A DNA stretch of 64,000 nt from Janthinobacterium sp. BJB426. Its GTDB lineage: Bacteria > Pseudomonadota > Gammaproteobacteria > Burkholderiales > Burkholderiaceae_D. Positions within the stretch are counted from its first letter, which is position 1. The number at the start of each line of letters is the position of its first letter. Where the stretch lies: positions 1 to 64,000 of the forward strand of contig NZ_PDZL01000012.1 in the NCBI RefSeq assembly GCF_002735705.1, written 5' to 3'. This document shows positions 1 to 7,994 of this stretch, piece by piece. The notes beneath the pieces were generated by a model that was not told the origin of the DNA, searched no databases, and saw only the letters and a program-made list of their open reading frames with translations. Position numbers and translations under genes: made by a program.

Positions 1-70
1 CAGGACCGTGAAACAACTTTGCGCCGATGATAGTGCTGCAACCAGTGTGAAAGTAGGTTATCGTCAGGCT
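1..70 (+). rRNA. rrf: 5S ribosomal RNA, 3' end (partial)
   Basis: The first 70 bases match the 3' part of a betaproteobacterial 5S rRNA: the CCGATGATAGTG segment, then GTGTGAAAGTAGGT and the closing ATCGTCAGGC that pairs with the missing 5' end. The 5' part of the gene and the rest of the rRNA operon lie left of the window. A strong terminator follows, as expected at the end of an rrn operon. Confidence 0.9.
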
Positions 71-87
71 TGTTATTCGCAGTAGAG

Positions 88-120
88 AAAAACCCGATCA
101 GCAATGGTCGGGTTTTTTTT
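88..120 (+). terminator. Intrinsic terminator of the rRNA operon
   Basis: A stem AAAAACCCGATCA / TGGTCGGGTTTTT with one G:T pair closes a GCAA tetraloop and ends in a run of eight or more T. It lies about 18 bases after the 5S end, so it ends rRNA transcription before the convergent uraH gene. Confidence 0.9.
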
Positions 121-155
121 CGTCTGGTGGTTTGTCTTGTCAGGCAGACAGGCGT

Positions 156-184
156 AAAAAAGCAGCGCTGTGCGCTGCATTTTT
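156..184 (-). terminator. Terminator of uraH
   Basis: The perfect stem GCAGCGC / GCGCTGC has a three-base loop and A/T runs on both sides. Read on the minus strand it lies 14 bases after the uraH stop and is followed by six T. It could also act as a back-up on the plus strand. Confidence 0.8.
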
Positions 185-197
185 GGCTTAACGTCGC

Positions 198-551
198 TTA
201 ACTCCCGCGATAAGTCGAATACGACCATGGCGACACCACCAGCGGCACGTGGTAATTCTCATCGGTATGCGCAATGCCGAAGGCCAGGGTGACCAGGTCG
301 ATGAAACGGGGCGAAGGCAGTTCCACCCCCTGGGCAGCGAAATAGTCGCCTGCATTGAACACCAGCTCATACTGGCCCGCCTTCATGCTCTCGCCTTCCA
401 GTAATGGCGTGCTGCAGCGGCCATCGCTATTGGTCATATCCATCTTCAATAGCACTTTTCCTTCCGGCGCAACTGAAAACAAGGCCACTTTGACGCCGGC
501 TCCCGGCCTGCCGTGGGCGATATCGAGTACATGCGTGCTGAGTTTTCCCAT
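198..551 (-). CDS. uraH: 5-hydroxyisourate hydrolase (transthyretin-like)
   Basis: This enzyme hydrolyses 5-hydroxyisourate, the product of urate oxidation, to OHCU. The 117-residue protein has the normal family length. It opens with LSTHVLDIAHGRPG, which holds the N-terminal catalytic histidine, and ends in YRGS, the C-terminal signature that separates HIU hydrolases from true transthyretins. No signal peptide is seen, so it should be cytoplasmic. It is read away from puuE, with a 121-bp spacer that holds overlapping dyads. The partner steps in this window are PuuD (urate hydroxylation) and the UraD domain of the fusion protein at 51778-53532. The assignment is secure from both ends of the protein. 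Confidence 0.95.
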   Translation of the reverse strand: MGKLSTHVLDIAHGRPGAGVKVALFSVAPEGKVLLKMDMTNSDGRCSTPLLEGESMKAGQYELVFNAGDYFAAQGVELPSPRFIDLVTLAFGIAHTDENYHVPLVVSPWSYSTYRGS

Positions 552-594
552 TTGCTATCCTGTATATAGGGTGAGTGAATGTGCTTATCGTGCA

Positions 595-642
595 AATCAT
601 ATACCGGTGACTGCGCCTGGCTATATGATTGGGCATATAGCC
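595..642. promoter_or_regulatory. Overlapping dyads between uraH and puuE (putative operator)
   Basis: Two perfect inverted repeats overlap. AATCATATA (595-603) pairs with TATATGATT (622-630), and GGCTATATG (619-627) pairs with CATATAGCC (634-642). Put otherwise, the half-site CATATA(G)CC occurs three times with alternating orientation. The position between two divergent urate-pathway genes fits a shared operator. The protein that binds it is unknown. Confidence 0.55.
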
Positions 643-672
643 AACATTGTCCTCCTATAGGCGCGCCTCCGC

Positions 673-1626
673 ATGAACAATTACGAAGATTATCCACGCG
701 ACTTGATCGGCTATGGCCGCACGCCACCCCATCCACAATGGCCGGGCAAGGCCCGCATCGCGCTGCAATTCGTCCTTAATTACGAGGAGGGGGCGGAAAA
801 CAGCGTGCTGCATGGCGATCCTGCTTCGGAAACGTTTTTATCGGAAATGATCGGGGCGACAGCTTTTCCCGCACGCCACCTGAGCATGGAGTCGATTTAT
901 GAATACGGCTCGCGTGCCGGATTATGGCGCTTGCTGCGCATGTTCGAGGAGCGGCGCTTGCCATTGACGGTGTTTGGCGTCTCGATGGCCTTGAAACGCA
1001 ATCCGGAGGCAGTGGCTGCGTTCCAGCAACTGGGGCATGAAATCGCTTGCCACGGCTTGCGCTGGATTTCCTATCAAAACATGGACGAGGCGACGGAGCG
1101 CGAACACATGCGCGAAGCCGTGCAGATCATCCGCGAATTGACGGGTGCCGCCCCGCAAGGCTGGTATACAGGGCGCGATTCTCCGAATACGCGCAAACTG
1201 GTGGTCGAGCATGGCGGTTTCCGCTACGACGCGGATTATTACGGCGACGATCTGCCATTCTGGGAAAAAGTGGCGTACACGGATGCCGCCGGCATGCCGG
1301 CCGTGCAGCCGCAGCTGATCATGCCCTACACCCTGGACACGAACGACATGCGCTTTGCCGCCATGCAAGGCTTTAATTCGGGTACGCAGTTTTTCGATTA
1401 TCTGAAGGATGCTTTCGACGTGCTGTACGCGGAAGGCGATCCGAACGGCTTGAATCAGCCCAAGATGCTATCGGTGGGCTTGCATTGCCGCCTGGTGGGA
1501 CGCCCTGGCCGTGCGGCCGCACTGGCGCGCTTCCTCGACTATGTGCAGGGCCATGAGCAAGTGTGGATCACGCGCCGCATCGATATCGCCGAGCACTGGC
1601 ATGCGAACCATCCCTATGCTGTTTGA
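673..1626 (+). CDS. puuE: Allantoinase, polysaccharide-deacetylase-like type (PuuE)
   Basis: PuuE opens the hydantoin ring of allantoin to give allantoate. The 317 residues fit the PuuE branch of the polysaccharide deacetylase (carbohydrate esterase 4) fold, which differs from amidohydrolase-type AllB. Family hallmarks include RDLIGYGRTPPHPQWP near the N terminus, FVLNYEEG around residue 35, GHEIACHGLRW in the middle, and GWYTGRDSPNTR. The start has no good Shine-Dalgarno sequence. It heads a probable operon with xdhA, although a 99-bp gap with its own dyad suggests that xdhA also has a promoter. The downstream enzyme, allantoate amidohydrolase, is encoded in the fusion at 51778-53532. Confidence 0.93.
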   Translation: MNNYEDYPRDLIGYGRTPPHPQWPGKARIALQFVLNYEEGAENSVLHGDPASETFLSEMIGATAFPARHLSMESIYEYGSRAGLWRLLRMFEERRLPLTVFGVSMALKRNPEAVAAFQQLGHEIACHGLRWISYQNMDEATEREHMREAVQIIRELTGAAPQGWYTGRDSPNTRKLVVEHGGFRYDADYYGDDLPFWEKVAYTDAAGMPAVQPQLIMPYTLDTNDMRFAAMQGFNSGTQFFDYLKDAFDVLYAEGDPNGLNQPKMLSVGLHCRLVGRPGRAAALARFLDYVQGHEQVWITRRIDIAEHWHANHPYAV

Positions 1627-1664
1627 AGGGTATTGATATTGGATGATAAGTAAAATCAGTCTTT

Positions 1665-1714
1665 GCATATAGTTGTCCCGTATGCCGGTGTTAATCTCCT
1701 ATACTGGGACTATA
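1665..1714 (+). promoter_or_regulatory. Imperfect dyads upstream of xdhA
   Basis: GCATA (1665-1669) and TATGC (1681-1685) form an inverted repeat 11 bp apart, a T-N11-A pattern typical of LysR-type sites. The stretch TATAGTTGTCCCGTAT also pairs imperfectly with ATACTGGGACTATA further down. GCATATAG and CTCCTATA occur both here and in the uraH-puuE spacer. Function is inferred only from position. Confidence 0.35.
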
Positions 1715-1725
1715 CCGAGGCCAGC

Positions 1726-3192
1726 ATGTCAGAACCGATCCGCTTTTATTACCGTGGTGCCGTACAGGAAGTACGCAACGCCGCCCCTACGCAGACTGTG
1801 TTGCAGCACCTGCGCGAGGACTTGCATTGCACAGGTACCAAGGAAGGCTGCGCCGAAGGCGATTGCGGCGCCTGCACCGTCGTCATCGGCAGCCTGGTGG
1901 ATGGCCAGGTCGAAATGAAGGCCGTCAACGCCTGCATCCAGCTTACGCCCACCCTCGATGGCAAGGCCCTGTTTTCTGTGGAAGACTTGCAACAGCCCGA
2001 CGGCGCCTTGCACCCGGTGCAGCAGGCGATGGTCGAGTGCCACGGTTCCCAGTGCGGTTTTTGCACGCCCGGCTTCGTCATGTCGCTGTGGGGCATGTAT
2101 CTGGCAAAAAACGGCGAGACTCCCACGCGCTGTGAAATCGACGACACCCTGTCGGGCAATCTGTGCCGCTGCACCGGTTACCGGCCCATCATCGATGCGG
2201 CCAAACGCATGGGTGAATTGCCGCACGTCACGTTTGATCGCGATGCCCTGGCGCAGCAATTGCAGGCGCTGCAGCGCGGCAGCCTGAGCACCTATGAACA
2301 TGGCGGCCAGTACTTCCACGCGCCGCGCAGCATCGCCGAACTGGTGGCGTTGCGGGTGGAAAAGCCGCAAGCGTGTCTGCTGGCAGGCTCCACCGATGTG
2401 GGCTTGTGGGTGACCAAGCAACTGCGCGACCTGGGCGACATTATTTATCTTGGTAACGTGACGGCCCTGAAAACCATCGCCATCGTTGATGGCAAGCTGC
2501 AGATTGGTGCCGGCGCCAGCCTGAACGACGCCTATGCGGCGCTGTGCGGACATTACTCAGAAGAATTGTCGGAACTGTGGCAGCGCTTTGCCTCCTTGCC
2601 AATTCGCAACGCCGGCACCCTAGGTGGCAATGTGGCCAATGGTTCGCCCATCGGCGACTCGATGCCGTGGCTGATTGCGCTGGGCAGCGAGATTGTGCTG
2701 CGCGGTCCTGCCGGCCAGCGAATCATGCCGCTGGAAAACTTCTATCTGGCTTACCAAAAGAAAGATTTGCAGCCTGGCGAATTTGTCGAAGCCGTGCACG
2801 TGCCCTTACCGCGTGCCGATGTGCATTTCCGCACGTATAAACTGGCCAAGCGCTTCGACCAGGATATTTCGGCCGTATGCGCCGCGTTTGCCTTCCAGCT
2901 CGACGGCGAGCGCATTATCGATGCGCGCATCGCCTTTGGCGGCATGGCCGCCACGCCGCAACGGGCCGCGCAAGCGGAAGCGTTTTTGCTAGGACAGGCG
3001 TGGACGGAAGACAATCTGCTCATCGCCATGCGCTTGCTGGCTGACGATTATGCACCGCTATCCGACATGCGCGCCTCGAATACTTACCGCATGACGACGG
3101 CGCAAAACCTGTTGCGCCGCTTCTGGCTGGAAACACGCCCCGGTGCGCCTTTGCAGCGCACTGCCGTCAACGCCTACGCTTGCCGCGCCTGA
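1726..3192 (+). CDS. xdhA: Xanthine dehydrogenase small subunit (2Fe-2S / FAD)
   Basis: This subunit carries the iron-sulfur and flavin centres that pass electrons from the molybdenum subunit to NAD during hypoxanthine / xanthine oxidation to urate. The start was placed at MSEPIRFYY because GAGG lies five bases upstream; the open frame extends 21 codons further up without a ribosome site. The 488-residue protein has a plant-type 2Fe-2S cluster (Cys42, 47, 50), then the all-helical 2Fe-2S domain with SQCGFC (Cys110, 113) and LCRC (Cys147, 149). The CO-dehydrogenase-like FAD domain follows from about residue 190, with NAGTLGGNVANGSPIGD as the FAD-binding signature. xdhB follows after 10 bases. 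Confidence 0.96.
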   Translation: MSEPIRFYYRGAVQEVRNAAPTQTVLQHLREDLHCTGTKEGCAEGDCGACTVVIGSLVDGQVEMKAVNACIQLTPTLDGKALFSVEDLQQPDGALHPVQQAMVECHGSQCGFCTPGFVMSLWGMYLAKNGETPTRCEIDDTLSGNLCRCTGYRPIIDAAKRMGELPHVTFDRDALAQQLQALQRGSLSTYEHGGQYFHAPRSIAELVALRVEKPQACLLAGSTDVGLWVTKQLRDLGDIIYLGNVTALKTIAIVDGKLQIGAGASLNDAYAALCGHYSEELSELWQRFASLPIRNAGTLGGNVANGSPIGDSMPWLIALGSEIVLRGPAGQRIMPLENFYLAYQKKDLQPGEFVEAVHVPLPRADVHFRTYKLAKRFDQDISAVCAAFAFQLDGERIIDARIAFGGMAATPQRAAQAEAFLLGQAWTEDNLLIAMRLLADDYAPLSDMRASNTYRMTTAQNLLRRFWLETRPGAPLQRTAVNAYACRA

Positions 3193-3202
3193 AAGGACCA
3201 GC

Positions 3203-5548
3203 ATGAACCATCCTGCCACGCCCGAACTGCAAGCGGCCGCCTGGGCCGCCGTGGGCAAGCCCAGCCCGCATGAGTCGGCGCAATTGCATGTGCTGGGGCA
3301 AGCGACGTATACGGACGATATCGCCGAATTACAGGGTACCTTGCATGCGGCCCTGGGCCTGTCGCAAAAGCCCCACGCGCGCATCACGGCCATGGATTTG
3401 TCGGCCGTGCGCAGTGCGCAAGGGGTTGTCGCCGTCTACACGGCGCAGGACATTCCCGGCACCAATGATTGCGGTCCCATTATCCACGACGATCCCATCC
3501 TGGCTTTTGGTCTGGTGCAATACGTGGGCCAGCCCATCTTCATCGTGGCAGCCGATACGCACGACCATGCGCGCCGCGCCGCCCGCCTGGCACAGGTGTC
3601 GTACGAGGAATTGCCCGCGATCATGACACCGCAAGCGGCCAAGGCCGCACAATCGTACGTGCTGCCGCCGATGCAACTGACGCGCGGCAACTACCAGGCC
3701 GCGTTCGAGGGTGCGCCGCATGTGGTCAAGGGCCAGTTGTATGTGGGCGGACAGGAACAGTTTTATCTGGAAGGACAGATTTCCTACGCCATCCCGAAGG
3801 AAGCGCAGGGCATGCTGGTACTGTGCTCGACCCAGCATCCGAGCGAGATGCAGCACGTGGTGGCGCATGCGCTGGGCGTGCATTCGCATAACATCACCGT
3901 GGAATGCCGTCGCATGGGCGGCGGTTTCGGCGGCAAGGAATCGCAGTCTGCCCTGTGGGCGGCGGCGGCGTCGATTGCGGCGGCCAAATTGAAGCGTCCC
4001 GTGAAATTGCGTGCCGACCGCGACGACGACATGCTGGTGACGGGCAAGCGCCACTGTTTCTACTATGAATACGAGGTGGGCTACGACGACGAGGGCCGGA
4101 TACTTGCCGCCAAGGTCGACATGACCACGCGCGCCGGCTACTCGGCCGACCTGTCCGGCCCCGTCGCCACGCGCGCCGTCTGCCACTTCGACAACACGTA
4201 TTACCTGTCGGACGTGGATATCCGCGCCGCCTGCGGCAAGACGAATACCCAGTCGAACACGGCTTTCCGCGGCTTTGGCGGGCCGCAAGGCGCCATTGCC
4301 ATCGAGTACGTGATCGATGAAATCGCCCGCCACTTGCAACGCGATGCGCTCGATATCCGCCTGCTCAATTTCTATGGGCGCAACGATGCGGAAGGGCGTA
4401 ACGTCACGCCGTACGGGCAGACCATCGTCGACAACGTCATTCATGAGCTCGTTGCTGAACTGGAAGAGAGCAGCGATTACCGCGCGCGCCGCCGCGCCAT
4501 CGACGCCTTTAACGAGGCCAGTCCCGTGTTGAAGAAGGGTCTGGCATTCACGCCCTTGAAATTCGGCATCGCCTTCAACGTCACGCATCTGAACCAGGCG
4601 GGCGCGCTCGTGCACGTGTATGTGGATGGCTCCGTACTGGTCAACCATGGCGGCACGGAAATGGGGCAGGGCATCAATACCAAGGTCATGCAGGTGGTGG
4701 CGCACGAGCTGGGGCTGGACCTGGATCGCGTGCGGGCCACGGCCACCGACACCAGCAAGGTGGCGAACACGTCGGCCACGGCGGCCTCCACCGGTGCCGA
4801 CCTGAACGGCAAGGCGGCGCAGGATGCGGCGCGCCAGATCCGTGAACGCCTGGCTGATTACGCGGTCAAACTGTATGGCGGCGAGGCAGCTTGCGTGCGC
4901 TTCTTTGATAACCATCTCCACGTGAATGGTCACGTCGTTGCGTTTGCCGAACTGGTGCAGAAGGCGTATCTGGCTCGTGTGCAACTGTGGTCGGACGGTT
5001 TTTATGCCACGCCCGGCTTGTCGTGGGATGCGAAGACGATGACGGGTCATCCGTTTTCGTATTACGCGTATGGCGCGGCCGTGGCCGAAGTGGTGGTCGA
5101 TACCCTGACCGGTGAATGGAAATTGCTGCGCGCCGATGCCTTGTACGATGCGGGCCAGTCGCTCAATCCCGCGATTGATCTGGGTCAAGTGGAGGGGGCG
5201 TTTATCCAGGGCATGGGTTGGCTGACGACGGAGCAGCTGTGGTGGAATGCGGCGGGCAAGCTGATGACGCACGCGCCATCGACGTATAAAATTCCCGGCA
5301 TTTCCGACTGCCCAGAAGATTTTCGTGTGAAACTGTTCCAGAACCGCAACGTGGAAGACAGCATCCACCGTTCGAAAGCCGTGGGCGAGCCACCATTGCT
5401 GCTGCCGTTTTCCGTGTTCTTTGCCATTCGCGACGCCATTTCCAGCGTCGGCCATCACGCCGTGCAGCCACCGTTGAATGCGCCAGCCACCAGCGAGGAA
5501 ATCCTCAAGGCGGTCATGGCCGTGCAAGCGGTTTGCGCTAGCGCATAG
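3203..5548 (+). CDS. xdhB: Xanthine dehydrogenase large (molybdopterin) subunit
   Basis: This is the catalytic subunit, which binds the molybdenum cofactor and hydroxylates hypoxanthine and xanthine. It has 781 residues from an ATG with AAAGGA six bases upstream; an upstream in-frame ATG lies inside xdhA and has no ribosome site. The MGGGFGGKES loop near residue 240 and the active-site glutamate in AVGEPP (Glu729) are both present, so the protein looks active. TAFRGFGGPQG marks the substrate-pocket arginine region. It lies between xdhA and xdhC in a tightly packed operon (10 and 9 bases apart), the usual XdhABC order. Confidence 0.96.
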   Translation: MNHPATPELQAAAWAAVGKPSPHESAQLHVLGQATYTDDIAELQGTLHAALGLSQKPHARITAMDLSAVRSAQGVVAVYTAQDIPGTNDCGPIIHDDPILAFGLVQYVGQPIFIVAADTHDHARRAARLAQVSYEELPAIMTPQAAKAAQSYVLPPMQLTRGNYQAAFEGAPHVVKGQLYVGGQEQFYLEGQISYAIPKEAQGMLVLCSTQHPSEMQHVVAHALGVHSHNITVECRRMGGGFGGKESQSALWAAAASIAAAKLKRPVKLRADRDDDMLVTGKRHCFYYEYEVGYDDEGRILAAKVDMTTRAGYSADLSGPVATRAVCHFDNTYYLSDVDIRAACGKTNTQSNTAFRGFGGPQGAIAIEYVIDEIARHLQRDALDIRLLNFYGRNDAEGRNVTPYGQTIVDNVIHELVAELEESSDYRARRRAIDAFNEASPVLKKGLAFTPLKFGIAFNVTHLNQAGALVHVYVDGSVLVNHGGTEMGQGINTKVMQVVAHELGLDLDRVRATATDTSKVANTSATAASTGADLNGKAAQDAARQIRERLADYAVKLYGGEAACVRFFDNHLHVNGHVVAFAELVQKAYLARVQLWSDGFYATPGLSWDAKTMTGHPFSYYAYGAAVAEVVVDTLTGEWKLLRADALYDAGQSLNPAIDLGQVEGAFIQGMGWLTTEQLWWNAAGKLMTHAPSTYKIPGISDCPEDFRVKLFQNRNVEDSIHRSKAVGEPPLLLPFSVFFAIRDAISSVGHHAVQPPLNAPATSEEILKAVMAVQAVCASA

Positions 5549-5557
5549 GAGCAGAGG

Positions 5558-6625
5558 ATGAGCGACTGGCTGACAGCAATCGAGAATGACACGCAGGCAT
5601 CCGTGCTGGTGACGGTGGCCCTGGTGGAAGGTTCCGGACCGCGCGAGGCAGGGGCGAAGATGCGCGTCACCCTTGAAGGCCAGGTGGATACCATCGGTGG
5701 CGGCCACCTGGAATTGCGCGCCGTGGAAATCGCCAAGACCATGCTGGCGACAGGAGACACGCATGCGCGGCTCGAGCGTTTTGCGCTGGGCCCCAGCCTG
5801 GGGCAATGCTGCGGTGGCGTCGTCCACCTGGCGTTCGAGTATATCGATGCCAGTCTGAAAGAATTGCTGGCCGCCTTGCGCGAACGACGCCAGCAAGACA
5901 GCTGGCGTCTGACGGCACTCGACGGCGACGCCGCGTCGGCGCTGTTCGATGCGGCGGGCACGTTGATCGCCGGCATGCCAGCCCAGGCACCCGACACGTT
6001 TTCACGCGAACGTAGTACCCATGTCGCTCAGGATGGCAAGGGCCGGCGCTGGCTGGTTGACCCTTGCCTGGCGCCGCGCGCGCACCTGACCTTGTTTGGC
6101 GCCGGTCATGTGGGCGCCGCCATCGTGCGCGCGCTGGCCCACTTGCCCTGCAATATCACCTGGGTCGATGAGCGCGAAGACATGTTTCCTGCGCAACTAC
6201 CCGATAATGTGCGCATCGCCGCCACCGATACGCCCGAGGAATTTGTCGCCATGGCGCCGTCGGGCGGCAGTTTTCTTGTCATGACGCATAGCCATGCGCT
6301 GGATCAACGTTTGACGCAAGCCATCATGGATCGCGAGGATGCAGGCTGGTTCGGCTTGATCGGTTCGCACACGAAACGCAAGCAGTTCGAGCACCGCCTG
6401 CAGGCGCGCGGCGTGCCGGACGAGCGCATTGCCGCCATGGTGTGCCCGATCGGCATGCCTGGCATCCACAACAAGGCGCCGGCCGTGATCGCCGCGTCCG
6501 TTGCCTGTCAATTACTGATGGTGTGGGAGGAAGCGGCTGCCGCCGCCCTGGCCGCACCGCTGCGGCTGGCCTCTGCCAGCGCGCCACCGCGGCGCCCAGC
6601 ACGCGCCGCCATTCACCCGTTATAG
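5558..6625 (+). CDS. xdhC: Xanthine dehydrogenase accessory protein XdhC
   Basis: XdhC binds and sulfurates the molybdenum cofactor and loads it onto XdhB; it is not part of the final enzyme. The 355-residue protein has the family's N-terminal domain (VEGSGPREAGAKM, then SLGQCCGG with its paired cysteines near residue 87) and a C-terminal Rossmann domain that starts with LFGAGHVG near residue 179. The last 30 residues are low-complexity Ala/Pro/Arg. The gene lies nine bases after xdhB and nine before guaD, consistent with one transcript. Confidence 0.95.
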   Translation: MSDWLTAIENDTQASVLVTVALVEGSGPREAGAKMRVTLEGQVDTIGGGHLELRAVEIAKTMLATGDTHARLERFALGPSLGQCCGGVVHLAFEYIDASLKELLAALRERRQQDSWRLTALDGDAASALFDAAGTLIAGMPAQAPDTFSRERSTHVAQDGKGRRWLVDPCLAPRAHLTLFGAGHVGAAIVRALAHLPCNITWVDEREDMFPAQLPDNVRIAATDTPEEFVAMAPSGGSFLVMTHSHALDQRLTQAIMDREDAGWFGLIGSHTKRKQFEHRLQARGVPDERIAAMVCPIGMPGIHNKAPAVIAASVACQLLMVWEEAAAAALAAPLRLASASAPPRRPARAAIHPL

Positions 6626-6634
6626 AAAGAAGTC

Positions 6635-7951
6635 ATGCCGATTGTTCCTGCCACATTGCAAGCTTACCGAGCCAGCTTGCTGCACTTCCACGCCGATCCC
6701 GCCTTTAGCGAGGACGCGCACGCCTGGCATGCCGATGGCTTGCTGATCGTGGCCGATGGCAAGGTCGTGGCAGCCGGCGATTATGCGCAACTGCAGCCGA
6801 CTTTGCCGCCCGGCACGCAGATCGTCGATTACCGGGGCAAGCTGATCGTACCCGGTTTCATCGATACGCATCTGCATTTCCCGCAGACGGAAATGATCGC
6901 TTCGCCCGCGCCGGGCCTGCTGCCGTGGCTGGAAACGTACACATTCCCCACCGAGCGCGCGTTTGAGAATCCCGAGCATGCGCGCAACGTGGCCGAGTTT
7001 TTCCTCGATGAACTGCTACGCTGCGGCACCACCACGGCCATGGTGTATGGCAGCGTGCATCCGCAATCGGTCGATGCCTTCTTCAGCGCCAGCGAGGCGC
7101 GCGGCTTGCGCATGGTGGCGGGTAAGGTCATGATGGACCGCAATTGCCCAGAGTTCCTACGCGATACAGCCGAGTCCGGCGCGCGCGAAAGCGAGGAGCT
7201 GATCCAGCGCTGGCACAAGCACGGCCGCTCGCTGTACGCGATCACGCCTCGTTTCGTGCCGACATCGACGAATGAACAGATGCACCTGGCGGGCGAGCTG
7301 GCGCGCGCCTACCCGGATACCTATTTGCAGACGCATGTATCGGAAAACGAGGATGAATGCCGCTGGGTGCGCGAACTGCATCCGCAGTCGCGCAGTTACC
7401 TCGATGTGTATGACCAGTACGGCATGCTGCGCCCGCGCGCCATGTTTGGCCACTGCATCTGGCTCGACGAGCGCGACCGCGCACGTATGGCGGAAACGTC
7501 TTCGGCGGCCGCCATTTGTCCTACGTCAAACCTCTTCCTCGGTAGCGGGCTGTTCGATTTCGAGCGGGCCGATGCGGCGAAAGTGCTGCTGTCGCTGGCG
7601 ACCGATGTGGGCGGCGGCACCTCGTTCTCGATGTTGCAAACCATGAACGAAGCCTATAAAGTAGCACGCTTGAAAGGCAGCTATCTGCCCGCCTTGCGCA
7701 TGTTTTACCTGGCGACCCTGGGCGCCGCACGGGCCATGCAGCTGGAAGGCACCCTCGGCAATTTTACGGCAGGCACGGAAGCGGACTTCATCGTGCTCGA
7801 CAAGCAGTCGACGCCGTTGCTCGAGCGCCGCACGGCCGGCTGTCAAAGCCTGGAGGAATTGCTGTTTGCCTTTGCGCTGCTAGGTGACGACCGCGCCGTG
7901 GCCGCCACCTATTCAGGCGGGCAATGCGTGCATGTGCGGGGGCAGGGCTGA
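6635..7951 (+). CDS. guaD: Guanine deaminase
   Basis: Guanine deaminase converts guanine to xanthine, feeding XdhAB. The 438 residues match the zinc amidohydrolase-type enzyme. PGFIDTHLHFPQ holds the first metal ligands (His79, His81), followed by the typical LLPWLETYTFPTE, then HVSENEDE, a histidine in GHCIWLDERD, and the catalytic aspartate in ATDVGGGTS. No signal peptide is present. It directly follows xdhC and completes the guanine-to-urate route in one operon. Confidence 0.96.
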   Translation: MPIVPATLQAYRASLLHFHADPAFSEDAHAWHADGLLIVADGKVVAAGDYAQLQPTLPPGTQIVDYRGKLIVPGFIDTHLHFPQTEMIASPAPGLLPWLETYTFPTERAFENPEHARNVAEFFLDELLRCGTTTAMVYGSVHPQSVDAFFSASEARGLRMVAGKVMMDRNCPEFLRDTAESGARESEELIQRWHKHGRSLYAITPRFVPTSTNEQMHLAGELARAYPDTYLQTHVSENEDECRWVRELHPQSRSYLDVYDQYGMLRPRAMFGHCIWLDERDRARMAETSSAAAICPTSNLFLGSGLFDFERADAAKVLLSLATDVGGGTSFSMLQTMNEAYKVARLKGSYLPALRMFYLATLGAARAMQLEGTLGNFTAGTEADFIVLDKQSTPLLERRTAGCQSLEELLFAFALLGDDRAVAATYSGGQCVHVRGQG

Positions 7952-7994
7952 CCTACCCGTTGTTCAACACGAATTATCCTGAGCGAGAACGCGA

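Noticed and set aside
3329-5896. An 855-codon open frame antisense to xdhB
   Set aside because: It is the shadow of a secure XdhB gene with intact active-site motifs, and has no domain signal of its own.
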